64,000 bases of DNA from UBA6059 sp040222235. Lineage in GTDB: Bacteria; Bacteroidota; Bacteroidia; Cytophagales; Cyclobacteriaceae. Shown here one piece after another: positions 25,807 to 34,165 of the stretch. A program made the position numbers and the translations under genes. The stretch lies in assembly GCA_040222235.1 (NCBI GenBank), contig JAVKDO010000143.1, positions 62,001 through 126,000 on the forward strand, read 5' to 3'. The notes under the pieces are model-generated. The model was not told the origin of the DNA and did not search any database. It saw nothing but the letters and a program-made list of their open reading frames with translations. How positions within the stretch are numbered: position 1 is the first letter of the stretch; each line of letters starts with the position of its first letter.

Positions 25807-28800
25807 ATGAAAAAGTTATTAATAGGACTAGCCATATTTTTCGCTCTCATAATAGTGCTGGTATCTGTGCTGCCAATCATTTTCAAAGATGACATTAAGG
25901 CGGCAATAGATCAGCAGATCGACCAAAACCTAAATGCCAGTGTCTTCTATGATGTGGACAACCTCGACTTGTCCTTGCTCTCACATTTCCCGAGCATGTC
26001 TGTGGGCATGGGAGATTTCGGTATAGTAGGACTCGATCAGTTCGATGGGGATACATTAGTTTCCGTCGGCTCGTTTGAGGTCGCGATAGATCTCTTCTCT
26101 CTTCTGGGCGATAAAATAGAAGTAGACGGCATCTACCTCAATAATGCCAAGGTCAACGTGATTGTCCTCGAAGATGGCACGGCCAATTATGATATTGCGG
26201 TAGCGTCAGAGGAAACGCCTCAGCCTGAGACGGAATCATCTGGAGGCGCAATCGACATAGGCATTGACCGATGGGAAATCAATGAAGCAACGATCATTTA
26301 CGATGATCGATCCATGCCATTCTACATGAGTCTTCAGGGACTTAAACATTCCGGTAGTGGGGACTTTGGCTCTAACGTATTCGACATGGTTTCTACCACC
26401 ACTATCGCAAATATGGATGTCTCATTTGACGGCATTGAGTATTTATCTAAAAAGCAACTGGCTGCAGACCTGACCCTCGGAATGGATCTCGACGCAATGA
26501 AATTCACCTTCAAGGAGAACAATGTGCGACTCAATGATTTTGGAGTCGGCTTTGATGGTTTTGTCGCAATGCCTGGAGATGATATCAATATGGATATGAG
26601 CTTCGCGGCTAAGGAGACGGCTTTCAAGAGTGTGCTTTCACTTGTTCCTGGTGTCTTTTTGGAGGGTTTTGAAGAACTGAAGACAGCAGGGGAGTTTCAG
26701 TTTGACGGCAAGGTAGCTGGTACATATAACGAGACCTCAGTGCCTGCTTTCAATATTGGTCTTCAGGTGTCAGATGCCATGTTCCAGTACCCTGACCTAC
26801 CTACCGCAATAACCAATATCAACACCAATATGCGCGTCGACAATAAAGACGGCAACATCGATAACACGACGATTGACATCAGTCAGTTCCATATGGACAT
26901 AGGTAAGAACCCTGTCGGTGCAAAGTTGCTAATCAAGAATCTGGTCAACTATGACATGGATGCCGATATCAGCGCCAAGCTTAACCTAGCGGAATTGGCC
27001 ACCATGGTGCCGATGGAGGGGCTCACTATGAAGGGAATATTCTCAGCGAATCTCAAAGCAAGTGGGGTTTATGATAGTATAGCACAGACTATCCCGACCG
27101 TGAATTTACAAATGGCTTTGGAAGATGGTTTTGTCAAGTACGATGAGTACCCTATCCCAATGGAGGATATGCAGATGAAAGCTAGTGTGACCAACACCTC
27201 TGGTAAGATGGCAGAGACATTGATCAAAGTAGACCAGTTTGGCATGTTGCTCGATGGTGAGAAAGTTGGAGCGACACTGACCTTAGAAAACCTCAACGAC
27301 TACACCTGGGATGTGGCAGTTCACGGAGGAGTCGATCTGGAAAAAGTGATGAAAATCTTCCCTCAGGAGGGCATGCAGCTTTCTGGTAAGATCAAAGCAG
27401 ATATCGACTCCAAGGGAAAAATGTCAGATCTGGAAGCCGAGCGCTACAATCGATTGACCACAAGTGGCAATATGACAATTAACGATCTAAACTTTGTAAG
27501 TGAGGATCTACCACAAGGTTTTAAAATCATAGAATCAAAGGCATCATTTGACCCAAAGGCCATCCAACTTTCAAAGTTTGATGCTGAGCTAGGAAGGAGC
27601 GACATGCAAGTCAATGGTACAATAACCAACTACTTAGCTTATGCACTGGATGAAAATGAAAAGTTAGAAGGCAAGGTTATCTTCAAATCACGAAAGTTAG
27701 ATCTTAATGAATGGATGACTGATGAAGAAGCAACCTCGTCAACGGAGGAAGATACCACAAGCCTTGAGGTCATTAGGATACCTGAGAACATCGATTTTGT
27801 ACTAGCATCTACCATCGATGAACTCTTGTATGACAATTTGACCCTAACTAGTCTTGCTGGCAACATTATCGTGCGAGATGGAGCAGTGAACTTGAGTGGA
27901 ATAGGTTTCAACCTGCTCGAAGGTAAGTTTAAAATGGATGGGTCTTATGTGACTAAGAACTTGGAAAACCCTGAGTTTGATTTCGATTTTGGGATACAGA
28001 GCATGTCTATCGCCAAATCGTATGAAGCATTCAACATGATTCAAATGCTTGCACCGATCGCGCAGCATGTCACCGGGGACTTCTCGACTGACTTCAAAAT
28101 GAGCGGGTCGCTGGGGCAGGATATGATGCCCCTATACGAAAGCATCAATGGCGCAGGCCTTCTTGATGTGGTCAAGGCATCCATCAAGGATGTGAAAATA
28201 TTGCAAAGCGTATCGTCTGTCACTAAGCTAGGTACAAATAGCAGCCTGGGCCAAGGCACCATAGCAGATATCACCAATCTGGCCATGTCTGCTGAGATCA
28301 AGGGAGGCAGGTTTTATGTTGACCCATTCGATATCGACCTAGATGGACGCAGTGCAAATGTTACTGGTAGTACAGGGCTGGATGGTAGTCTTGATTATGT
28401 GATTAGTACAGTTGTACCTGCTGGAGCAGCCGGTGATGCAATCAATAGTGCGCTGGCATCCATTACAGGAGGCCAGAATGCTGTGGGTAGTAATATCAAC
28501 TTGAAATTGGCAGTGACTGGGACTTATGATAACCCTAAGGTCGGCATAGCAGGAGCACAGCCAGGAGCCGGAGGTGCGGCATCAAGTGCCCAAACGGCAG
28601 TGAAAGCACAAGCCAAACAAGAAATTGATACACAAAAAGAAAAGGCAAAGGAGGAGCTCGAAGTTCAGAAGAAGGAGGCCGAGGCTCAGCTAAAGCAGGA
28701 ACAGCAGAAACTCGAAGAGAAGGCTAACCAAGAGATTCAAAAGGTGCTGGAAGACTCCACGATCGCCGCACCAGTGGAGGAGGCTAAAGACTTAATAAAA

Positions 28801-28839
28801 GGGCTACTTAAAAAGAAAAAGAAGGAAGGCGGACAATAG
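25807..28839 (+). CDS. AsmA family inner-membrane-anchored protein
   Basis: This is a 1010-residue protein with one N-terminal membrane helix (residues 4-25) and a long periplasmic beta-rich body, the form of AsmA/TamB-like proteins now thought to be bridges for phospholipid transport between membranes. The opening LDLSLLSHFPSMSVGMGDFGI (cited as SLLSHFPSMSVGMGDF) and the C-terminal GSTGLDGSLDYVISTVVP segment are AsmA-like. The final 90 residues are an unusual charged coiled coil rich in Lys, Glu and Gln (KEKAKEELEVQKKEAEAQLK), ending LKKKKKEGGQ. A thiolase gene follows 21 bases downstream. Confidence 0.9.
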   Translation: MKKLLIGLAIFFALIIVLVSVLPIIFKDDIKAAIDQQIDQNLNASVFYDVDNLDLSLLSHFPSMSVGMGDFGIVGLDQFDGDTLVSVGSFEVAIDLFSLLGDKIEVDGIYLNNAKVNVIVLEDGTANYDIAVASEETPQPETESSGGAIDIGIDRWEINEATIIYDDRSMPFYMSLQGLKHSGSGDFGSNVFDMVSTTTIANMDVSFDGIEYLSKKQLAADLTLGMDLDAMKFTFKENNVRLNDFGVGFDGFVAMPGDDINMDMSFAAKETAFKSVLSLVPGVFLEGFEELKTAGEFQFDGKVAGTYNETSVPAFNIGLQVSDAMFQYPDLPTAITNINTNMRVDNKDGNIDNTTIDISQFHMDIGKNPVGAKLLIKNLVNYDMDADISAKLNLAELATMVPMEGLTMKGIFSANLKASGVYDSIAQTIPTVNLQMALEDGFVKYDEYPIPMEDMQMKASVTNTSGKMAETLIKVDQFGMLLDGEKVGATLTLENLNDYTWDVAVHGGVDLEKVMKIFPQEGMQLSGKIKADIDSKGKMSDLEAERYNRLTTSGNMTINDLNFVSEDLPQGFKIIESKASFDPKAIQLSKFDAELGRSDMQVNGTITNYLAYALDENEKLEGKVIFKSRKLDLNEWMTDEEATSSTEEDTTSLEVIRIPENIDFVLASTIDELLYDNLTLTSLAGNIIVRDGAVNLSGIGFNLLEGKFKMDGSYVTKNLENPEFDFDFGIQSMSIAKSYEAFNMIQMLAPIAQHVTGDFSTDFKMSGSLGQDMMPLYESINGAGLLDVVKASIKDVKILQSVSSVTKLGTNSSLGQGTIADITNLAMSAEIKGGRFYVDPFDIDLDGRSANVTGSTGLDGSLDYVISTVVPAGAAGDAINSALASITGGQNAVGSNINLKLAVTGTYDNPKVGIAGAQPGAGGAASSAQTAVKAQAKQEIDTQKEKAKEELEVQKKEAEAQLKQEQQKLEEKANQEIQKVLEDSTIAAPVEEAKDLIKGLLKKKKKEGGQ

Positions 28840-28860
28840 AAATATCAAAATCACCTTACC

Positions 28861-30144
28861 ATGAAATTACGAAGAGTTGCAATCATAGAAGGCAGTAGGA
28901 TTCCTTTTCTCAAAGCTGGGACTGCCTATCAGGATTTGATGTCCTATCAGCTTGGTGCCATGGCCATCAAAGGGCTACTCACCAAAGCGGCAGTTGATGC
29001 TGACCATGTACAGAAAGTAATCATGGGCACGGTGGTTCATAACATCTCCACTCCTAATGTGGCCCGTGAGTCTGCCCTCACGGCAGGCATCCCAAAAACC
29101 GCACCAGCCCATACCATTAGCCAGGCTTGTATATCAGCCAATGCGGCTATTAGCCATGCAACTGACTTGATCTCAACAGGTCAAGCTGACGTAATCATCG
29201 CAGGGGGCACAGATTCAGTTTCGGATATTCCGATCCCTTTTCGCAAAGAGATGCGGAAGAAGCTATTCGCTGCTCAGAAGATTAAAAAACCTGCGGAGAT
29301 GCTGAAGTTCATCTTGAGTCTGCGCCCGGCGGATTTCAAGCCAGCGGTACCCCAAATCGCAGAGTTTACCACCGGGCGCACAATGGGCCAAGATTGTGAT
29401 TTGATGGCGGCCCGCTATCATATTGGCCGAGAGGCCCAGGATGTGTTCGCTGCACGATCCCACCAGCTAGCAGCCAAAGCCGCCGAGCTCGGCATCCTAT
29501 CGGAAGAAATCAGTGAAGCGGAGTTCCCACCGAGCTTCAAACCTGTGACCGAAGACAATACCTACCGTGCGGATACTACCGCAGAGAAGCTGGCCAAGCT
29601 CCGTCCTGCTTTTGACAAACGTAATGGTACGCTGACGGCAGGCAACTCGAGTATCCTCACAGATGGCGCAGCGGCAGTCTTACTGATGAGTGAGTCGAAG
29701 GCAAAGGGGCTAGGACTGAAGCCCAAGGCTTACATCAAAGGCTACACTTTTACAGGGCAGGATCCTGATGAAGAGCTTTTACTTGGTCCTGCCTATGCCA
29801 CCTATAATTTATTGACACGGGAAAAACTTAGCCTTAAGGACATTGATGTCTTCGAATATCATGAGGCTTTTGCGGCCCAGATATTAACCAATCTTCAGTG
29901 CCTGGATTCTGATCAATTTGCCAAGGAGAAAATGAAGCTCACCGCCAAACTTGGCGAGATTCCGATGGATAAGTTCAACATCCACGGGGGATCTCTATCA
30001 CTGGGTCATCCTTTCGGAGCGACTGGCGCACGGCTAGTCACTACCGCAATGAATAGGCTACACCGCGAGAATGGATCCTTAGCCTTGATTGCGGCCTGCG
30101 CTGCAGGCGCGCACGGTCATGCAATGTTGATTGAACGGGCTTAG
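28861..30144 (+). CDS. Acetyl-CoA C-acyltransferase (FadI-like thiolase)
   Basis: This is a 427-residue thiolase that cleaves 3-ketoacyl-CoA in beta-oxidation. The acylated cysteine lies in ISQACISANAAIS. The C-terminal catalytic motifs are NIHGGSLSLGHPFGATGARL with its His, and AACAAGAHGHAML with the second Cys. EYHEAFAAQIL carries the conserved His. The length and the GHPFGATG form fit FadI-type thiolases. It lies apart from the main beta-oxidation cluster and directly behind the AsmA gene, so it may be expressed with membrane maintenance functions. A second thiolase is at 41422. Confidence 0.92.
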   Translation: MKLRRVAIIEGSRIPFLKAGTAYQDLMSYQLGAMAIKGLLTKAAVDADHVQKVIMGTVVHNISTPNVARESALTAGIPKTAPAHTISQACISANAAISHATDLISTGQADVIIAGGTDSVSDIPIPFRKEMRKKLFAAQKIKKPAEMLKFILSLRPADFKPAVPQIAEFTTGRTMGQDCDLMAARYHIGREAQDVFAARSHQLAAKAAELGILSEEISEAEFPPSFKPVTEDNTYRADTTAEKLAKLRPAFDKRNGTLTAGNSSILTDGAAAVLLMSESKAKGLGLKPKAYIKGYTFTGQDPDEELLLGPAYATYNLLTREKLSLKDIDVFEYHEAFAAQILTNLQCLDSDQFAKEKMKLTAKLGEIPMDKFNIHGGSLSLGHPFGATGARLVTTAMNRLHRENGSLALIAACAAGAHGHAMLIERA

Positions 30145-30158
30145 TAGCTTACGTAATT

Positions 30159-30200
30159 CGTCATCCGGTTTGGAGGCACGACAAGACCGGAATCTTTCTG
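30159..30200. repeat. Short hairpin repeat candidate
   Basis: CGTCATCCGGTT at 30159 and AGACCGGAATCTTTCTG toward 30200 form a stem (CCGGTT with GACCGG, one G-U) around a short loop. The form CGTCATNCGG...CCGGAATCTTT resembles dispersed hairpin repeats seen between genes in many bacteria. Only one copy is in the window, so the call is tentative. Confidence 0.35.
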
Positions 30201-30238
30201 TTGGAAGATCATTCATAACACTACAAAAATGAACTTTC

Positions 30239-30303
30239 AGTGAATACGTTCACCGAAAATAATTACTTTTGGTGAATACGTTCACCGAAAATCATTACTT
30301 TTG
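30239..30303 (+). promoter_or_regulatory. Tandem 32-bp repeats, each with an operator-like palindrome and a -7 box
   Basis: Two near-identical 32-base units run 30240-30271 and 30272-30303, with a third partial unit entering the gene. Each starts with a palindrome: GGTGAA-TACG-TTCACC is perfect at 30271-30286, and the first copy at 30239-30254 has one mismatch. Each ends in TACTTTTG (30264-30271, 30296-30303), an exact TANNTTTG box. The partial third unit carries TTGGTGA (from 30302) and a matching TCACCAA 20 bases into the gene. This looks like an autoregulatory operator array. The regulator is unknown. Confidence 0.6.
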
Positions 30304-30310
30304 GTGAATA

Positions 30311-31435
30311 GTGATAGATAGACAGCTCACCAAAGTAATCCAAAAACACCTCATTTCGAGTAGGAAAGCCATCGTACTCATAGGTCCGAGACAAACAGGG
30401 AAGACAACTTTGCTCAAAGATCTGATTTCACAAGACAAAGGCTTTCTCTTCTTAGATGGTGATGACCCACAGACTAGAAATGAACTGGCAGAGATCAATA
30501 CCTCCAAACTCAGGCAGTTGGTTGGGGATAATCAGATTGTATTTGTCGATGAAGCCCAGCGTATTCCAGGCATAGGGATTACCCTTAAGCTGATTACCGA
30601 TCAAATGCCGGAAGTCCAGCTTTTCGTAAGTGGTTCATCGGCTTTTGAGATCAATCAGCAAGTTAACGAGCCCCTCACAGGGAGAAAATGGGAGTACAAC
30701 TTATTTCCAATTACCTGGAAAGAGCTAGAAGGCCAATTGGGGTACCTCAAAAGCAAACAGCAGCTCGAACAACGGCTCATCTATGGTATGTACCCTGAGG
30801 TGGTGACCAATCTGGGAATGGAAGAAAAGGTCTTGAAGCAACTCACTTCAAGCTATCTCTACAAGGACGTGTTGTCCATAGCCGGCATTCGCAAGCCTGA
30901 GTTTGTAGAAAAACTACTTAAAGCTTTGGCCTTCCAGGTGGGCAATGAAGTGTCGTATAACGAACTTTCCAACCTCGTTGGTATTGATAAGAATACCATT
31001 AGCACTTACATCGATATTCTCGAAAAAACCTATGTGATTTTCCGGTTGCAGCCATTCAGCAGAAACTTGAGGAATGAGATTAGCACCAAGCGTAAAATCT
31101 ATTTTTATGATAATGGATTACGCAATACGTTGATCTCAAATTTTGGTTCTCTAGAGTACCGAAGTGACAAAGGCCAGCTCTGGGAAAACTTCCTGATCTC
31201 AGAACGGCACAAGCAAAATCACTATCAAGACAGAGTTGTGAACACCTACTACTGGCGCACCAAGCAACAGCAGGAGATCGACTTTGTAGAAGAGGCCAAT
31301 GGCCAGTTAAAGGCCTTTGAGTTTAAGTTTTCTGATAAGAAACGGGTGAAGCTGCCTATTACTTTTGAAAAGGCATATCCAAATACAGATTTTGAAGTGG
31401 TCAACTCTGAAAACTTCCAGGCTTTTGTCGGCTAG
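30311..31435 (+). CDS. AAA+ ATPase with DUF4143 (PD-(D/E)XK-like) C-terminal domain
   Basis: This is a 374-residue protein starting at GTG (30311; an in-frame stop lies two codons upstream). Walker A is GPRQTGKTT and Walker B is QIVFVDEAQRIPG. The middle contains a winged-helix segment (VSYNELSNLVGIDKNTISTY). The DUF4143 end has the restriction-nuclease-like pattern WENFLISE, then EIDFVEE, then AFEFKFS. The family is widespread, often in accessory regions, and has no settled function; DNA binding or cleavage driven by ATP is likely. The gene is preceded by tandem palindromes and followed by a 38-bp palindrome, so it may be a transferred island. Confidence 0.9.
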   Translation: MIDRQLTKVIQKHLISSRKAIVLIGPRQTGKTTLLKDLISQDKGFLFLDGDDPQTRNELAEINTSKLRQLVGDNQIVFVDEAQRIPGIGITLKLITDQMPEVQLFVSGSSAFEINQQVNEPLTGRKWEYNLFPITWKELEGQLGYLKSKQQLEQRLIYGMYPEVVTNLGMEEKVLKQLTSSYLYKDVLSIAGIRKPEFVEKLLKALAFQVGNEVSYNELSNLVGIDKNTISTYIDILEKTYVIFRLQPFSRNLRNEISTKRKIYFYDNGLRNTLISNFGSLEYRSDKGQLWENFLISERHKQNHYQDRVVNTYYWRTKQQQEIDFVEEANGQLKAFEFKFSDKKRVKLPITFEKAYPNTDFEVVNSENFQAFVG

Positions 31436-31476
31436 GGTATCAAAATGATTAAAATCATTACAATGCTTGTGGAGTC

Positions 31477-31514
31477 TATCCATAGCCCACGGTTTAAACC
31501 GTGGGCTATGGATA
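31477..31514. repeat. 38-bp perfect palindrome (REP-like element)
   Basis: The sequence from TATCCATAGCCCACGGTTT to its exact complement AAACCGTGGGCTATGGATA is a 19+19 palindrome with no spacer and no mismatch. It lies between the convergent DUF4143 ATPase and Anbu genes. As RNA it would form a strong hairpin and may terminate both transcripts. Perfect palindromes of this kind suggest a REP-type element mobilised by a Y1 (RAYT) transposase; none is encoded in the window. Confidence 0.8.
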
Positions 31515-31576
31515 AGGGGTTGCTACAGAACCGTTTTCATGGTTTGTGTAATCAACACCAGAACAAAAAATGATTT

Positions 31577-32314
31577 TCATCCAGCATGAGATGAATCCCG
31601 CTGAAACATCTCCTCCATCCAATCATCTGGAACTTCGTGAATGCCGCGTTTGAGGATTTCCGCCCAGATCATACTCAGATCTCTTAGCTCTTCTTCATGA
31701 TAGCGGCGCTGGACGAAATGATAGCTATTGGTATGATAGAGAAACACGTCTATCGGATAGCCCACGTCATTGGCACTTACCCTGGTGGAGTCAAAGGAAA
31801 GGAGGCCAGTCTTTAATGCAAAACGCATATCTGAATCATAAGTAATCGAGCGATTGAGCAGCGGCTTGCCAAACCCAGAATTGCCAATAATCATAAAAGG
31901 TGTCGCTGGACCTATCTCTATCCAGTTGCCCTCTGGGTAGATCAGAAAAGTCTTGTGGACTTCATCGTCAGACATCTGACCACCAACGAGCGTATGAATA
32001 TTAAAATGGAGGCCAGCCTCATGTAGCGACCGCTTATCTTCTCTGGCTACTTGCTTGATCGCTTCACTACAGGCATTGACCGCCTTATACATTTTGTCAA
32101 ACTCCTCCTGTCGTTCATTAAGAACCTCTGAAAAGTAGGTCAGGGCCTTATCACGAACTGACCTTAGACCAGAGGTCATCAAAAAAAGGGAGCTTCGATC
32201 TCCCTCATACGTAAAAAGCTTCTTGGCGTTAGTAGTCTCAGTGCCGGTTGTGATCCGAGTATCTGCTATCCCCACAATACCCTGCTTCAGGCGGATAGCT
32301 AAGCAATATGTCAT
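31577..32314 (-). CDS. Anbu, bacterial proteasome-related peptidase
   Basis: This 245-residue Ntn-hydrolase is of the Anbu branch, ancestral to HslV and the 20S proteasome beta subunit. It begins Met-Thr-Tyr-Cys, so Met removal would expose Thr2 as the nucleophile. The early segment GIVGIADTRIT and the later GNSGFGKPLL match the family. Anbu forms an open ring or helix in the cytoplasm; its natural substrates are unknown. It is the last gene of a four-gene minus-strand operon with the transglutaminase, alpha-E and ATP-grasp proteins, the known Anbu gene set. The gap to the gene before it is 6 bases. Confidence 0.93.
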   Translation of the reverse strand: MTYCLAIRLKQGIVGIADTRITTGTETTNAKKLFTYEGDRSSLFLMTSGLRSVRDKALTYFSEVLNERQEEFDKMYKAVNACSEAIKQVAREDKRSLHEAGLHFNIHTLVGGQMSDDEVHKTFLIYPEGNWIEIGPATPFMIIGNSGFGKPLLNRSITYDSDMRFALKTGLLSFDSTRVSANDVGYPIDVFLYHTNSYHFVQRRYHEEELRDLSMIWAEILKRGIHEVPDDWMEEMFQRDSSHAG

Positions 32315-32320
32315 AGAAAA

Positions 32321-33175
32321 CTATTGGTTTGACTGCATGTCCACTGACACGCTATGTAAAGAAACTTGCTTTCCCCCTGAAATCAAAACCCCCGTCATAG
32401 CAGAGCAATCGTAGTAATCCCGACCATGGGCGATCTTGATATAGTGATGATCGACAAGCAAATTGTTGGAAGCGTCTACACCCACCCAGCCGTCTTCTGG
32501 TAAGTAGCACTCTGCCCAAGCGTGAAGCTGCCCATCACCACGATACTGGTGGCCTTGACTCAGATATCCACTTACATATCTTGCGGGTATTCCTAGCATC
32601 CTGCACCATCCAATGAAAACATGTCCAAAGTCCTGACAGACACCTTTCCGGTTAGCCCATGCCTTGTGAGCTGGCGTGTGGGCGTCCGTAGACCCTCCAT
32701 CATATTGCAGTTGATCATACAGCGTATTTTTCAGGCTAACGATATAGTCAATCATCGGCTGTTGCTTGTCTATTGGTGGTAGGCTTGAGATCTCCTTATT
32801 CTGAAAAATCGTGAGTGAGGTCTGAGCCAGGTAGGTGCCGTGCTCAACTCTGAAACTCAGGTCTGTCAGTCTATTCCACTGTTCTTCGGAATTGACAAAT
32901 GGCCGTTCGAAAGAGTTAATGCTCTGCAGCTGGACATGCGTGGTGATATCTATCTCTATTTCCGTAAAAGCTTTTTTCGGAGCGAGTAGAATGCAGTTGG
33001 CTCCAAAGGCATTGTACCCCGTCCACCACTCATGGGGCACGTTGGCTTTCAAGTTATAGTCAAGGAGCTGCTGGCGGCCACCGTCACTCGGCAATACCAA
33101 AAGTTGAAAGACAGCCTGAGGAACAGAAAGCTCATATTTGTTGTGCGCGTGATAACCTGTTTGGTAGTCATACAT
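32321..33175 (-). CDS. Transglutaminase-like cysteine peptidase of the Anbu operon
   Basis: This is a 284-residue protein. The N-terminal domain (residues 1-100) is the bacterial transglutaminase N-terminal beta-sandwich (YHAHNKYELSVPQ). The catalytic domain has Cys180 in GVCQDFGHVF, His218 in QLHAWAE and Asp234 in WVGVDASNN, an intact triad. In Anbu operons this protein is predicted to process or transfer a peptide tag built by the ATP-grasp partner. Its start overlaps the alpha-E stop by one base (TAATG), so translation is coupled. Confidence 0.93.
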   Translation of the reverse strand: MYDYQTGYHAHNKYELSVPQAVFQLLVLPSDGGRQQLLDYNLKANVPHEWWTGYNAFGANCILLAPKKAFTEIEIDITTHVQLQSINSFERPFVNSEEQWNRLTDLSFRVEHGTYLAQTSLTIFQNKEISSLPPIDKQQPMIDYIVSLKNTLYDQLQYDGGSTDAHTPAHKAWANRKGVCQDFGHVFIGWCRMLGIPARYVSGYLSQGHQYRGDGQLHAWAECYLPEDGWVGVDASNNLLVDHHYIKIAHGRDYYDCSAMTGVLISGGKQVSLHSVSVDMQSNQ

Positions 33176-34101
33176 TATGATAGATACTGGCTTTCGATTT
33201 TTCCTGCGATTTCGAACATCAGGTTTGTCAGGGTACTTAATTCAGTCGTTAAATCTGACTCTAGATCCTGGACTATTGTGTACTTAACCTTACTGTAATT
33301 TTTGTTGATGAAATATTCCGCAGACTCGACCGAAGGGTGCTTCTCTAGGCTAAGTCGACCTATATGGAACTTTACGCTTTCCAGACAAAAGAGGAAGCTC
33401 CTGGGAAAATCAGGGTTTAAAACAAGGAATTCTAAAGCACTAGTTAAGTCAGGTGTTCTAGAGCAATATTTCTTGCTTATATCAAAAGACTCTAACGTAT
33501 CTAATAGTGTGGCTAATTGATGCGACCGGACAGCAATCGAAGGGCCTTCAGCATCCAGCATTTTCATATCCTCGTATTTCACCTCAATCGTTCGAAGAAT
33601 CTGGATAGCTCGCTCCACAAATAGCCCAGCTTTGATCACATCCCATGTAGGGTCATGAATTAACGTACTATCAATTTTTCCCTTAATCACCATGGCCATA
33701 TCTGTAGCTCGCTGGGAAAAATCGTAGAGGTGGGTTTTTTGATAATCCTCTATTTTGTATTCGAGCACAAAGTGGTAGTACTTATTGATGGACTCCCAGA
33801 GCTCCGTACTTATTACATCTCTTGCGCTTCGAGCATTCTCTCTAGCTGCGATTACCCCGCTAATGACCGAGTTGCCATTGCCCTTAGCAAAAGTGACTTG
33901 AAGTAAGGTGTCCTCTTCCGATAGTTCCGTTTGAGACATCCCATTCATTCTTAGGATAGCGGATAGGGCTAGTTCACGACTTACTGCTATAGGTCCATCG
34001 AGTGCAGAGAAGTAGTTCACCTTAGTAAATCTGGTCATGCTTTCTGCACGTTCTAGATACCTGCCCATCCAAAAAAGGTTATTGGCTATTCTTGATAACA
34101 T
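33175..34101 (-). CDS. Alpha-E domain protein (DUF403) of the Anbu operon
   Basis: This is a 308-residue all-helical protein with the alpha-E signature at the start: MLSRIANNLFWMGRYLERAE. The family is named for its helical content and recurring Glu. It occurs almost always beside circularly permuted ATP-grasp and transglutaminase genes, and is thought to support peptide ligation or carry a substrate; no activity is proven. It follows the ATP-grasp gene by 64 bases and overlaps the transglutaminase start. Confidence 0.93.
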   Translation of the reverse strand: MLSRIANNLFWMGRYLERAESMTRFTKVNYFSALDGPIAVSRELALSAILRMNGMSQTELSEEDTLLQVTFAKGNGNSVISGVIAARENARSARDVISTELWESINKYYHFVLEYKIEDYQKTHLYDFSQRATDMAMVIKGKIDSTLIHDPTWDVIKAGLFVERAIQILRTIEVKYEDMKMLDAEGPSIAVRSHQLATLLDTLESFDISKKYCSRTPDLTSALEFLVLNPDFPRSFLFCLESVKFHIGRLSLEKHPSVESAEYFINKNYSKVKYTIVQDLESDLTTELSTLTNLMFEIAGKIESQYLS

Positions 34102-34165
34102 AATTGGTTTTTTCTTGAAGTGATGATTTGGCTACCGCAATAATCTGGCAGCAATCCATGACAAA

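Noticed and set aside
30239..30303. CRISPR array or replication iterons
   Set aside because: Only two full repeats exist with no unique spacers and no cas or rep gene nearby. The -7 boxes favour a promoter-operator role.
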